Notes: a model not told the origin generated them from the sequence alone. Shown: positions 1 to 8,083, numbered from the stretch's first letter. The stretch is 64,000 bases of DNA from Pseudomonadota bacterium (GCA_023423975.1 JAFAEO010000073.1:372001-436000); one strand, 5' to 3'. Translations and numbers: made by a program.

Positions 1-1024
1 TCGCCATCAGCATTTCATTTTGCACATGACTAATCGATTCACGAATGGTCTCGGTGCGATCGGCCACCATATCCACCTGTAGCGAAGCCGGCAAAGCCTG
101 GCGCAGCTGCGGCAAAATCTTCTTCACATTGTCGACGACATCAATCACATTGGCGCCGGGCTGGCGCTGGATATTGAGCAAAATGGCCGGTTCGTCGTTA
201 ATCCATGCAGCCTGCCGCACATCCTCGGCCGCCTCGATCGTATTGGCCACATCTTTCAAACGCAAAGGTGAGCCATTGTTATAGGCAAGGATCAGGTTGT
301 TGTATTCGGCTGCGGTTTTAACCTGGCTATTGGCATATATGGTCGTGCCGCGGCGCGGACCGTCAATGTTGCCGGTGGGCTGGTTGACATTGGCCGCGGT
401 AATGGCAGTGCGCACATCACTTAACGCCAGGCCATTGGCCGCCAGGGCCGTGGGGTTCACCTGAATGCGCAATGCCGGCCGCTGCCCGCCCGCAATACTG
501 ACCAGACCAACGCCTGATATCTGCGACAGTTTCTGCGCCATGCGGGTCTCGACCAGATCGCGCGCCTCATGCAAAGGCATGTTTTCAGAAGAGATGGCCA
601 GCGTGACCACGGGCCGGTCTGCCGGATTGACCTTGTTGTACACCGGTGGCATAGGCATATCTGAAGGCAGCAGGTTCGACGCGGCGTTAATCGCCGCCTG
701 CACTTCCTGCTCGGCCACACTCATTTGTACATCCAGCCCGAACTGCAGCGTGACCACAGAGGCCCCGCCCGAGCTGGACGATGTCATCTGCAATAAGCCG
801 GGCATCTGGCCAAACTGGCGCTCCAACGGCGAAGTCACCAGCGAAGCCATGGTGTCGGGCCCTGCGCCCGGATACAGCGACACAACCTGAATGGTCGGAT
901 AGTCGACTTCTGGCAGAGCAGAGACTGGCAGCAAACGATAGGCCACCAGCCCGCTCAGAAATATGGCAATCATCGCCAGCGTTGTCGCCACCGGCTTCAG
1001 GATGAACGTGCGCGAGATGTTCAC
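1..1024 (-). CDS. RND multidrug efflux transporter permease, N-terminal part (MdtB/MuxB-like)
   Basis: Inner-membrane proton-driven pump subunit of a tripartite efflux system, cut by the left window edge so that only about 340 N-terminal residues are present. The reading frame starts at a GTG that overlaps the TGA stop of the membrane fusion gene (GTGA), which indicates translational coupling. The protein begins MNISRTFILKPVATTLAM, the usual HAE-1 RND start with the first membrane helix, and continues with the family signature LPEVDYPTIQV and the periplasmic porter region (GQMPGLLQMTSSSSGG, VYNKVNPADRPVVTLA). No substrate can be assigned. The sequence resembles MdtB/MuxB more than AcrB, but the MdtB/MdtC distinction is uncertain. 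Confidence 0.9.
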   Translation of the reverse strand, partial: MNISRTFILKPVATTLAMIAIFLSGLVAYRLLPVSALPEVDYPTIQVVSLYPGAGPDTMASLVTSPLERQFGQMPGLLQMTSSSSGGASVVTLQFGLDVQMSVAEQEVQAAINAASNLLPSDMPMPPVYNKVNPADRPVVTLAISSENMPLHEARDLVETRMAQKLSQISGVGLVSIAGGQRPALRIQVNPTALAANGLALSDVRTAITAANVNQPTGNIDGPRRGTTIYANSQVKTAAEYNNLILAYNNGSPLRLKDVANTIEAAEDVRQAAWINDEPAILLNIQRQPGANVIDVVDNVKKILPQLRQALPASLQVDMVADRTETIRESISHVQNEMLMA

Positions 1025-2238
1025 TTGACGATCTCGACTTTGGCCCCGTTGCGCAGGCGGTCCACGCCTTCGGAAACCACCTGCTCACCTTCGGTCAATC
1101 CCTTGGTGATCTGGGTATAGCCACTATCGACCACGCCCAGTTCGATCTGACGGGTCTCCACAGTATTGTCTTTTTTCACCACATAGACATAAGGACCGCG
1201 GGAACTGTTCTGAATGGCATCGGACATGACCACCAGCGCGTCGGGCACCTCGCGCACCTTCAATTCCGTATTCACAAACTGGTTTGGAAACAGCGTTTCC
1301 TCTTCATTGGCAAAGGTGGCCTTGAGCTTGACCGTACCGGTTGTCGTGTCCACCGCATTATCCATGGAGGCAAGTTCGCCTTCGGCCAGTTGCACCTTAT
1401 TATCGCGATCGCGCAAAATGACCTTGAGTTTTTCGCCTTGGTAGAGCGGGCCGGCCACATCAGGCAGCCAGGACTCCGGCATGGAGAACACCACTGCAAT
1501 GGGCTGCACCTGGGTAATCGTGACGATTCCATCGGTGGAACCGGCTGACACCAGGTTGCCCACATCCACCGTGCGCAGGCCCAGGCGACCGCTGATGGGC
1601 GCGCGCACTTTGGTGTAGGTCAGCGATAAACGGGCATCATCCACCGCGGCTTTGTTGTTCTGTGCCTGTCCCTCATACTGACGCACCAGAGACTGCTGGG
1701 TATCGACCTGCTGGCGGGCAATCGAATCCTGCTTGAACAGGGTCTGGTAGCGTTGCAAATCACGTTTGGCATTGGCCAGCAGCGCGGCATTCTGTGCCTG
1801 CGTACCCAGCGCCTGCTGCAGCGCCACTTCGAATGAGCGCGGATCTATCTGCACCAGCAGATCGCCCTCATTGACCTTCTGGCCTTCGGTGAAGAGAATT
1901 TTCTGAATCGGGCCGTCCACCCGGCTGCGCACCGTCACTGTATTGAACGCAGTAACCGTACCCAGGCCGCTGACACTGACGGTCAGGGACTTTTTCATGG
2001 CAGGGACAACGCTGACCGGTGTGGCTACGGCGGCCAGGCCATTGCGTCCGCCTCGTGCGCCACCGCGTGCGCCCTGTGCCGGCGCTGTCGCCGACTCGCG
2101 CCCGGCCGCCGCTTTGTCTGCCGATTCCTGAGTGGTGCTGCGCTGCCAGTAGTAATAGCCCCCACCAGCAAGCAAGAGGATGATAATCAGGAGCAGCAGT
2201 TTACGGGACTTTCTATGAGTGCTTGTGGGAGCCGGCAT
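1021..2238 (-). CDS. RND efflux membrane fusion protein (MdtA-like)
   Basis: Periplasmic adaptor linking the RND pump to an outer-membrane channel; 405 residues. A short cytoplasmic start is followed by one hydrophobic anchor (LLLLIIILLLAGGGYYYW, about residues 15-32) and a Gly/Ala/Arg-rich linker. Then come the biotinyl-lipoyl half-motifs (VDGPIQKILFTEGQKVNEGD and VRAPISGRLGLRTVDVGNLV) flanking the alpha-helical hairpin, and a beta-barrel and C-terminal domain. The gene is first in the operon and overlaps the transporter by 4 bp. No local regulator is visible upstream. Family assignment is secure; the specific name MdtA is by similarity only. Confidence 0.93.
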   Translation of the reverse strand: MPAPTSTHRKSRKLLLLIIILLLAGGGYYYWQRSTTQESADKAAAGRESATAPAQGARGGARGGRNGLAAVATPVSVVPAMKKSLTVSVSGLGTVTAFNTVTVRSRVDGPIQKILFTEGQKVNEGDLLVQIDPRSFEVALQQALGTQAQNAALLANAKRDLQRYQTLFKQDSIARQQVDTQQSLVRQYEGQAQNNKAAVDDARLSLTYTKVRAPISGRLGLRTVDVGNLVSAGSTDGIVTITQVQPIAVVFSMPESWLPDVAGPLYQGEKLKVILRDRDNKVQLAEGELASMDNAVDTTTGTVKLKATFANEEETLFPNQFVNTELKVREVPDALVVMSDAIQNSSRGPYVYVVKKDNTVETRQIELGVVDSGYTQITKGLTEGEQVVSEGVDRLRNGAKVEIVK

Positions 2239-2365
2239 GAGTGTGACAACGCTTCTTATTCGTGAAGCCCCTATTTTTACCTATTTACCTGCGCAGGGCA
2301 TCCCTTTTGCCTGCACCTGTAATAAATCGCAACAGACCAGTTGTAACAGGAAGCGCCCGCCAATC

Positions 2366-2399
2366 ATGTCTGAGCGCAGCAACCGCCGCGCTCAGACAT
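2366..2399. other. Perfect 12-bp hairpin at the 3' end of zapD
   Basis: ATGTCTGAGCGC at 2366-2377 is exactly complementary to 2388-2399, with a 10-nt loop. The zapD stop codon (2392-2394) lies inside one arm. Neither strand has a T-run behind the stem, so it is not a classical intrinsic terminator. A 3'-end stabilising or bidirectional termination structure is likely. Confidence 0.6.
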
Positions 2400-3147
2400 T
2401 GCAGAAGGACATTTTGAACGCCGTCGGCGTGGTGATCAGTTGCGTTTTGTATTGATTATCCAACTCTGAAAACCGTACCCATACTACATATTTGTTGGCG
2501 CTGATTTCCGGATAGATCAGGCGCTCGCCCGACACCCAGACACGCACCATCTGATAAATTTTACCGCCAAGCATTTCCTGGAACACACCGCCTTCCTGGG
2601 TGCTGGCATCAACCGGGCTGCCCGATTCGCGCAGCATTTTCAGAACGACGCTAACGCCGTCGAAAAGCGGCATAAAGGGTTCGACCCATTGGGTGATCGC
2701 ACGCTGGCGATTGTCTTCGGCCGACAATTGCCAGGCATGATAGGAGGGAATATCGATCTGCGAAGTGCCTCCGGGCACCGCAAACCGGTTCTTCAGACTC
2801 ATGAGCCATTCGTTTTCGCGCGCTGCCTGGCCGATGCGACCCTTGCCCATGAGGGCTGCTGACACACGATTCAAATCGGCAATGGCCGAATCGAGCGCAT
2901 TCAGATCAATGTTCGGGTGGTGCCGGTAGTTTTCCAGGTTGGCTTTCTGCCGGTCAATATCCTGCAGGATTCCCGAGCGCACTTCCGCACGATCGCAGGT
3001 ATCCATAATTTCAAACAGCAGGGACAAGGCCACATGCTGATGCATGGGGCTGGTACCACTGATAAATGCAAACAATCGCTTGAACAGATATTCAAGACGC
3101 ATCAGGGATCGGATACGCTCATTGATGGGATATTCGTATAAAACCAA
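2392..3147 (-). CDS. zapD: Cell division protein ZapD (Z-ring-associated, DUF1342)
   Basis: Cytoplasmic protein that bundles FtsZ filaments at the division site. The protein begins (M)VLYEYPINERIRSLMRLE, the characteristic ZapD N-terminus. I place the start at a TTG at 3147: an AAAGGG motif lies 8 nt upstream, and the resulting 251 residues match the E. coli length (247), whereas the upstream ATG at 3270 would add about 41 residues unlike the family. The gene follows coaE on the same strand, the usual beta/gammaproteobacterial order. The expected neighbour yacG is not present downstream. Confidence 0.93.
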   Translation of the reverse strand: MVLYEYPINERIRSLMRLEYLFKRLFAFISGTSPMHQHVALSLLFEIMDTCDRAEVRSGILQDIDRQKANLENYRHHPNIDLNALDSAIADLNRVSAALMGKGRIGQAARENEWLMSLKNRFAVPGGTSQIDIPSYHAWQLSAEDNRQRAITQWVEPFMPLFDGVSVVLKMLRESGSPVDASTQEGGVFQEMLGGKIYQMVRVWVSGERLIYPEISANKYVVWVRFSELDNQYKTQLITTPTAFKMSFCNV

Positions 3148-3283
3148 TTGACTGACCCTTTTGTTTTTTGATATCACATTAAGCAGGTGCTGCACGCCTG
3201 CTCTCTGGTGCGGTGAATTAGGCGGTAGCAGCATCCCTGGCGCAGCCATGCTGCGGCGACAGACGCCCACGCTTGCCGTCCTG

Positions 3284-3904
3284 CTATTGTGCCTTCTGTT
3301 GCCCGATCAACTGCAGCCAGTTCTCGTGCACCTGCCGGACCCGCTCCTCGAGCATGACAAGTGTAATACCGAGACCGTTGAAAATCACATCATCGGCTGC
3401 GGCCAGCCGTTGCTGGCGCGACGCCTGGGTGCTCATGATTTCCGTAACGGCCTGTACCGAAAGACCACTGCGTGCCTGCACGCGCGCAATCTGTTCCGTT
3501 TCTTCACAGTCTACCACACAGATCCGGTCCATTATCGGGCGATATCTGGCCAGCGACTCAACCAGCAGTGGAATATCGTAGACCAGATAAAGGCCGGTGG
3601 CCGTCGCCGCAGCCGCCTGCATAGCCTGACCAATCAGCGGATGCAATATCTGCTCGAGCTGGCGGCGCCTGTCAGCATCCTGGAAAACCTGCTGCCGCAT
3701 ATAGTCACGATCCATAGCGCCGTCCGCTTGCACCGCCCTGCTCCCAAAGACCCGGGCAATGGCAGGCATGGCCTGGCCGCCCGCTTGGGTGAGGGACCGC
3801 GCCACTGCATCGGCATCAATCACGCTGGCCCCCCAGGCAACAAGCAACTGTGCCACGGTGGATTTACCCGAGCCGATCCCCCCTGTCAGACCTATCTTGT
3901 ACAA
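3284..3904 (-). CDS. coaE: Dephospho-CoA kinase
   Basis: Catalyses the last step of coenzyme A synthesis, ATP-dependent 3'-phosphorylation of dephospho-CoA, in the cytoplasm. The P-loop GGIGSGKST sits right at the N-terminus (LYKIGLTGGIGSGKSTVAQ). I use a TTG start at 3904 because GGGAG lies just upstream and this gives 206 residues, the E. coli CoaE length; the longer frame to 4045 would only extend into the upstream gene. The start lies inside the 3' end of the prepilin peptidase gene (about 41 nt overlap), so the two are probably co-transcribed. Confidence 0.95.
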   Translation of the reverse strand: MYKIGLTGGIGSGKSTVAQLLVAWGASVIDADAVARSLTQAGGQAMPAIARVFGSRAVQADGAMDRDYMRQQVFQDADRRRQLEQILHPLIGQAMQAAAATATGLYLVYDIPLLVESLARYRPIMDRICVVDCEETEQIARVQARSGLSVQAVTEIMSTQASRQQRLAAADDVIFNGLGITLVMLEERVRQVHENWLQLIGQQKAQ

Positions 3905-4631
3905 CGCAAACTCCCGTGAAAAACAAGGCCGGGCGCACCGCGCCTGGCCTGATAATGCAATATGTACTGACGTTCTCTGCAGGCAGGCAGTCGCAGAATG
4001 CATGCACCGCAAGTGCACCCAGAGCCAAACAGGGGCCAAAAGCAATTGTCCGCAGGCGCGCGCCGGTCATCCATCGTATCACCAGAATGTACACCAGTCC
4101 TGCGAAACTGGCCACAAATAACACCACTGGTAATTGATTGTAAGGAAACCAAAGCGCCAGCACGGCAATCAGCTTGAGGTCGCCTGCGGCCAGTCCGGGG
4201 CTGCTGCCGCTGGCTTGAACGGCCATGCAAAATAAAACCAGCATCGATGCCCCGGCAAAAGCCGGCAAGGCAAAACGCGGCGGCGGCATGCATGGCAGGC
4301 CGGCCGCCAGCCCGATCAAGCCAACCATCAGCAGCAAAACCAGCAGGCAATCGGGCAACAGGCGCATCTGAATATCGGCCAGGGTCAGCAGCGCCAGCAG
4401 ATAAAAAAACACCAGCCAGTGCAGCGCATGGCCATGGGAGAGCAGGTGTAGAACAACCGGCACTGCAACGCCGACCATAAGCAGGCGCATGCACACAAAA
4501 GCCTTGTTGCCCGCCACAATACAGCCTGCCACAGCAGCGCGGCCGTAGCGCCAGCGCAAAATGGCGCACAGCAGCGTATACGCAGGCCAAAGGCTAAACG
4601 CCACCAGAACGCTCAACAGAAATTGATCCAT
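3864..4631 (-). CDS. Prepilin peptidase A24 domain protein, short PilD-like
   Basis: Predicted polytopic membrane aspartic peptidase of family A24, which cleaves type IV prepilin leaders at the inner membrane. The two catalytic-aspartate regions are visible as DIQMRLLPD (about residues 86-94) and AAGDLKLIA (about 150). The zinc-binding CxxC methyltransferase domain of full-length PilD is absent, and the protein is 255 rather than about 285 residues. The C-terminal 40 or so residues after LGALAVHAFCDCLP look unlike the family and overlap coaE. No pilB, pilC or pilin gene is nearby. It may be a reduced functional peptidase or a decaying pilD; the pilD-coaE-zapD order is that of complete pil loci. 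Confidence 0.75.
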   Translation of the reverse strand: MDQFLLSVLVAFSLWPAYTLLCAILRWRYGRAAVAGCIVAGNKAFVCMRLLMVGVAVPVVLHLLSHGHALHWLVFFYLLALLTLADIQMRLLPDCLLVLLLMVGLIGLAAGLPCMPPPRFALPAFAGASMLVLFCMAVQASGSSPGLAAGDLKLIAVLALWFPYNQLPVVLFVASFAGLVYILVIRWMTGARLRTIAFGPCLALGALAVHAFCDCLPAENVSTYCIIRPGAVRPALFFTGVCVVQDRSDRGDRLG

Positions 4632-5012
4632 ACGCTATTGCACCAGACCGCTATTCAAGGACATCGCTTTGGTGCGATGTACAGGAGGCGACTGCACCCA
4701 CAGGGCCACAACCACCACAAGATGAGCAGCGGTCCCAGGCGCACGATCAGGCGAGCGTCGCCGCAGCGCACTTGCCCTGTTCGGAGACCAGCGGGTTCAA
4801 CATCTCCGGTGACAATCGGGCCTGCTCCTTCATTTAGGATGAAGTCCGCTCCTTCGGAAATCCGATGGCTTGATCCGAATCGATAGCCTGGCCAGATATG
4901 GATAGCGCCGTGGTAATATGCCGCTAGTTCGGTGTCCGTCCAGGCCTGTGGCGTCACCTTGGCTTTACCTCGAACCGGGGCTCTGGTCCCGCTTAATAGG
5001 AAAAAAACTGTC
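4632..5012. ncRNA. Gene-free stretch with a candidate structured RNA (fold 4786-4988)
   Basis: No convincing protein is encoded here. Several complementary blocks nest in order: 4786-4791 with 4983-4988, 4794-4798 with 4972-4976, 4808-4813 with 4953-4958, and 4819-4823 with 4942-4946. Together they form an interrupted rod of about 200 nt. Local hairpins lie inside or beside it: CTTCAT/ATGAAG near 4829-4845, CGGAGA/TCTCCG near 4782-4808 (an alternative pairing), and GGCGA/TCGCC near 4750-4762. Size and rod shape recall 6S RNA, but the sequence does not let me name it and there is no usual 6S neighbour. The transcribed strand is unknown. It could instead be a leader of the downstream lipoprotein gene. 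Confidence 0.35.
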
Positions 5013-5654
5013 ATGCCTTCTGTTCCATTCCGTTTTGCGCCGGCGCTGCTGTCGGCTTCCCTTCTGGTTATGCTGGCTGGCTGCAGCAGCCCGTCGCAAC
5101 AGGCTGCCGCCCCACAGGCAACCGCAGACACCGCGACAATTGAGCGCGAGGCAAGGCCAATGGCTGCTTATAATGGCGGCGGACAGATCCAGATTCCCTT
5201 TGGCACCTCGGAGCCGACACAGGCCGAGCTTCGCGCCGAACGTCAGCGCCAGTCTACGACTCAGGGGCTGATTCCGGAGGGCAGAACCTATCTGGGCTCC
5301 ATCCCCTGCGAAACGGCAGCGTGTACGGTGCAGCGCGTCACCTTGACACTATTGCCCGACGGACGCTGGCGCCGGATATCGCAGCCGCTGGTTCCCGCGG
5401 GTTCAGCACGGACAGATGCCGGCTGCTGGCTACCGGAACCCGGCAGACGCCCATTGATCCATCTTTTACCTGCCAGTGGCAATAGCAGTGGTCCCAACGT
5501 AGCATCGTTCAGTATGCAAAGCCCCGCCGTGCTCAATGTCCTGGCACTAGGTGCCAAGGCAGTGACCGGACGCTATACACTCAACATACAGGCCGATACG
5601 GCATCAACCAGCGCATTACAGAACGACACCTCGTTTTTCTGCCCCGCACGATAA
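5013..5654 (+). CDS. NlpE-like outer-membrane lipoprotein
   Basis: Putative lipoprotein of 213 residues. The start at 5013 is supported by AGGAAAA upstream and by giving a clean signal peptide with lipobox LAGCSS (Cys about residue 25). Residues about 89-115 (RTYLGSIPCETAACTVQRV, then LTLLPDGRWRR) resemble the NlpE N-terminal fold, which senses envelope or copper stress. The paired cysteines are C-x4-C instead of the usual CxxC. The rest of the protein contains no recognised domain. The gene stands alone, convergent with the downstream luxR-type gene. Function is inferred only from the NlpE-like motif. Confidence 0.75.
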   Translation: MPSVPFRFAPALLSASLLVMLAGCSSPSQQAAAPQATADTATIEREARPMAAYNGGGQIQIPFGTSEPTQAELRAERQRQSTTQGLIPEGRTYLGSIPCETAACTVQRVTLTLLPDGRWRRISQPLVPAGSARTDAGCWLPEPGRRPLIHLLPASGNSSGPNVASFSMQSPAVLNVLALGAKAVTGRYTLNIQADTASTSALQNDTSFFCPAR

Positions 5655-5707
5655 TGACCTTGTCGTAAACACCCTGCACAGGCGGTATGTGATGCGCCCC
5701 GCTCGGT

Positions 5708-5965
5708 TCAAACCTGATGATGGTCGGAAATATGTGGATTCAGGCGAGAAAATACCTGCCGCGCCAGCTCTGTGGCGTTGCGCACATTCATTTTGCGAAA
5801 AATTCGGGCCCGGTGCGCTTCTATGGTCCGTTGCGACACGCCAAGCTCGGCGGCCGCGACCTTATTCGGCAAGCCGCGAGTGATAAAAAAGAAAACCTCT
5901 TTTTCTCGCGGCGTCAGGCACTGTATGAGGACATCCAGCCCCGGCATGTTTTCCACTGTTCCCAT
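5708..5965 (-). CDS. Stand-alone LuxR/FixJ-type HTH regulator
   Basis: An 85-residue protein that consists almost only of a GerE/LuxR DNA-binding domain (LTPREKEVFFFITRGLPNKV, then AAAELGVSQRTIEAHRARIF). No receiver or ligand-binding domain precedes it, and the sequence upstream of 5965 does not encode one in frame. The closest relatives are FixJ/NarL-type C-terminal domains. It may be a constitutively DNA-binding regulator or the remnant of a longer response regulator. The start ATG has GAGGAA a few bases upstream. A perfect TATAAT lies about 36 bp upstream of the start. Confidence 0.85.
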   Translation of the reverse strand: MGTVENMPGLDVLIQCLTPREKEVFFFITRGLPNKVAAAELGVSQRTIEAHRARIFRKMNVRNATELARQVFSRLNPHISDHHQV

Positions 5966-6000
5966 CTTGATTCCTCGTATTGCTTGTGAAGAAGGGACAA

Positions 6001-6029
6001 ATTATAGTGATCATGCCTGCGGCCCAGAA
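6001..6029 (-). promoter_or_regulatory. Candidate sigma70 promoter of the LuxR-type gene
   Basis: Reading leftwards, TTCTGG (6029-6024) is followed after 17 nt by a perfect TATAAT (6006-6001). Transcription would start near 5994 and leave a leader of about 30 nt. The -35 box is weak. Confidence 0.45.
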
Positions 6030-6046
6030 CTATCAGTATTGACAGT

Positions 6047-6901
6047 CTATGGTTGATATGCGAATTCCAGGTTATCAATCAGGCGGGTTGCCCCCAACTT
6101 GGCTGCGGTCAGTACGACCAGCGGCTCGTTGGCAATAATCTCCTGTTCCGAAGGCGGGTTCAGATCGTGCTGGCGACGTACCGACACATAATCCACCTCC
6201 CATCCTCGGTCAGCCAGCCTTTTGCGACCGAATGCTTCCAGCGATTCTACAGAGGCATTGCCTGCCTGCAACTGGTCGCGCACCGCCTGCAGCGTCTGAT
6301 ACAGCACTGGCGCTTCAGCGCGTTCACTGTCAGACAGAAAACGATTGCGCGACGACAAGGCCAGCCCGCTGTCCTCACGTACGGTTTCATGGGCATAAAT
6401 GGTGACCGGCAACTGGAACTGGCGGCACATTTTGCGCACAATCATCAATTGCTGGTAGTCTTTTTTACCGAATACGGCCACCTTGGGCTGCACACAGGAA
6501 AACAGCTTGAGCACGACGGTCGATACGCCGGTAAAAAAACCCGGGCGGAACTCGCCCTCCAGAATATTGCCCAGGCCGTCGGGTGGCTGCACCTGGAAGC
6601 TTTGCGGCTCCGGATACATTTCCTTGACCGCCGGCGCAAACAGGGCATAGACATCCCGCCGCTCTTCCAGCTTGCGAATATCTTCTTCCAGGGTGCGCGG
6701 GTATTTGTCGAAATCTTCATTGGGTCCGAACTGCAGGGGATTGACAAAAATACTTGCCACAACCGGATCACCATGCTGGCGAGCCATTTTCATCAGGGCC
6801 AGGTGACCCTCGTGAAGATTTCCCATGGTAGGAACAAAAGAGGCGCGTAACTGGCCGCGCATCTGGTCTCTGAGTTCTTCAATGGTATGTACGACTTTCA
6901 A
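6047..6901 (-). CDS. panC: Pantothenate synthetase (pantoate-beta-alanine ligase)
   Basis: Cytoplasmic enzyme that condenses pantoate and beta-alanine with ATP to give pantothenate, the vitamin precursor of CoA. The 284 residues match the family. The HIGH-like motif is visible in VPTMGNLHEGHLAL (about residues 23-36), the pantoate/ATP region in VFGKKDYQQ, and the KMSKS-equivalent in LALSSRNRFLS. The gene follows scpA by 18 bp on the same strand, giving an operon DUF3460-scpA-panC. coaE, another CoA-pathway gene, is nearby but in a separate unit. Confidence 0.97.
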   Translation of the reverse strand: MKVVHTIEELRDQMRGQLRASFVPTMGNLHEGHLALMKMARQHGDPVVASIFVNPLQFGPNEDFDKYPRTLEEDIRKLEERRDVYALFAPAVKEMYPEPQSFQVQPPDGLGNILEGEFRPGFFTGVSTVVLKLFSCVQPKVAVFGKKDYQQLMIVRKMCRQFQLPVTIYAHETVREDSGLALSSRNRFLSDSERAEAPVLYQTLQAVRDQLQAGNASVESLEAFGRKRLADRGWEVDYVSVRRQHDLNPPSEQEIIANEPLVVLTAAKLGATRLIDNLEFAYQP

Positions 6902-6919
6902 TCTTGTTCCTTTGGCAGG

Positions 6920-7792
6920 TCAGGCCACGGCCTGGCTGCTGTATGAGAGGCGAATATAAATAGGGGCATAGGGTTCTGCCTGCGTGATTTCCAGAAGTGT
7001 TTCGCGGGCCAGCTCCAGCATGGCCAGGAAATGCACCACCACGACAGCCGCCGGCTCGCCCGCTTCCACCCGTTCAAGAAACAGGTCCCGAAACTCCATG
7101 AACCGCACGTCGGACAGGCGCCGCAGAATATGCGTCATGTGATCCCGCACCGACAGCTGTTCGCGTGTGATGTGATGATGCGCGTTCAGCTTGGCCCGCT
7201 TCATGATATCCAGCCAGGCCAGCCGCAGATCTTCGGCGTTCACCTCGGGCAGCGCTCTCTCGGTGCTCAGATCCATATAGGCGCGGGCGCGCTCGAAGTC
7301 GCGGCCCAGCTGCGGTAATTCATTGAGCTTGGCGGCTGCCAGTTTCATCTGCTCGTACTCCAGCAGTCGACGCACCAGCTCCGCGCGCGGATCTTCCACC
7401 TCTTCGCCGGTATCTGATTTCTTGACCGGCAGCAGCATGCGCGACTTGATCTCGATCAACAGAGCCGCCATGAGCAGATATTCTCCGGCCAGCTCCAGAT
7501 TATGCTGGCGGATCTGATCCACATAGTTCAGATATTGCCGGGTCACTTCCGACATGGGAATATCCAGCACATTGAAGTTCTGCTTGCGGATCAGATACAG
7601 CAACAGATCCAGCGGGCCCTCGAAGGCCTCCAGAAAGACCTCCAACGCGTCCGGCGGGATGTACAGGTCTTGCGGGATATTAAAAAGCGGTTCGCCGTAC
7701 AGACGAGCCAGCGCGACCGAATCGATGGTGTCGGGTGTGGAATCCACTTCAGGAGAGACCAGCGCGTTGAGCTGATCGGCAGGCACCGTCAT
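6920..7792 (-). CDS. scpA: Segregation and condensation protein A
   Basis: Kleisin subunit that bridges the SMC heads in the bacterial condensin complex; cytoplasmic and nucleoid-associated. The 290 residues contain the ScpA N-terminal signature FEGPLDLLLYLIRKQNFNVL (about residues 53-72) and a C-terminal winged-helix region. An extension of about 50 residues precedes the conserved part, common in betaproteobacteria. The gene starts 8 bp after the DUF3460 gene and ends 18 bp before panC. No scpB is in the window. Confidence 0.95.
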   Translation of the reverse strand: MTVPADQLNALVSPEVDSTPDTIDSVALARLYGEPLFNIPQDLYIPPDALEVFLEAFEGPLDLLLYLIRKQNFNVLDIPMSEVTRQYLNYVDQIRQHNLELAGEYLLMAALLIEIKSRMLLPVKKSDTGEEVEDPRAELVRRLLEYEQMKLAAAKLNELPQLGRDFERARAYMDLSTERALPEVNAEDLRLAWLDIMKRAKLNAHHHITREQLSVRDHMTHILRRLSDVRFMEFRDLFLERVEAGEPAAVVVVHFLAMLELARETLLEITQAEPYAPIYIRLSYSSQAVA

Positions 7793-7800
7793 GCGGGTGT

Positions 7801-7992
7801 TCAGCTATTGTTCGAATAGACGTAGGGCTTCTGGGGCACTTTGGCCTTTTTGAACCCATCAAGCAGGTCGGCATCCAGTGTTTTATCCCACAGGAGCCCG
7901 CGACCCTGCCGCTGCCGCTCTTCGGTACCAGGGTGTTCGTCCTTGTACCGTTTGATGAACTTGGTGATATCGGATTCGAAATTTTCTGCCAT
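7801..7992 (-). CDS. DUF3460 family small protein
   Basis: A 63-residue, highly charged cytoplasmic protein with the typical DUF3460 sequence: start MAENFESDITKFIKRYKDE, middle RGLLWDK, end VPQKPYVYSN. The family is restricted to betaproteobacteria and is commonly found immediately upstream of scpA and panC, as here. Its function is unknown. Spacing of 8 bp to scpA suggests translational coupling. Confidence 0.9.
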   Translation of the reverse strand: MAENFESDITKFIKRYKDEHPGTEERQRQGRGLLWDKTLDADLLDGFKKAKVPQKPYVYSNNS

Positions 7993-8007
7993 GATTTTGT
8001 AACCGTT

Positions 8008-8053
8008 GGTGTAAATAGCCGTAAACGGCTGCGTGGTGCCGCCATTTTACACC
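8008..8053. terminator. Two-tier hairpin downstream of the aap operon
   Basis: GGTGTAAA (8008-8015) pairs with TTTACACC (8046-8053), and inside it AGCCG-taaa-CGGCT (about 8017-8030) forms a tetraloop hairpin. It lies 31 bp beyond the ATPase stop and just before the DUF3460 start. There is no strong T-run, so termination is possible but unproven. Confidence 0.4.
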
Positions 8054-8083
8054 GGAATCCAGACAGGCATCCCGGCCTGGGCA

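Noticed and set aside
4786..4810. tRNA T-loop-like GGTTCAA
   Set aside because: No flanking 5-bp arms or acceptor stem; not a tRNA.
4655..5131. 158-residue open frame on the minus strand in the gap before the lipoprotein gene
   Set aside because: No family resemblance, overlaps the start and signal peptide of a convincing lipoprotein gene, and the openness is explained by G+C-rich composition. The RNA-fold signal in the same stretch fits better.
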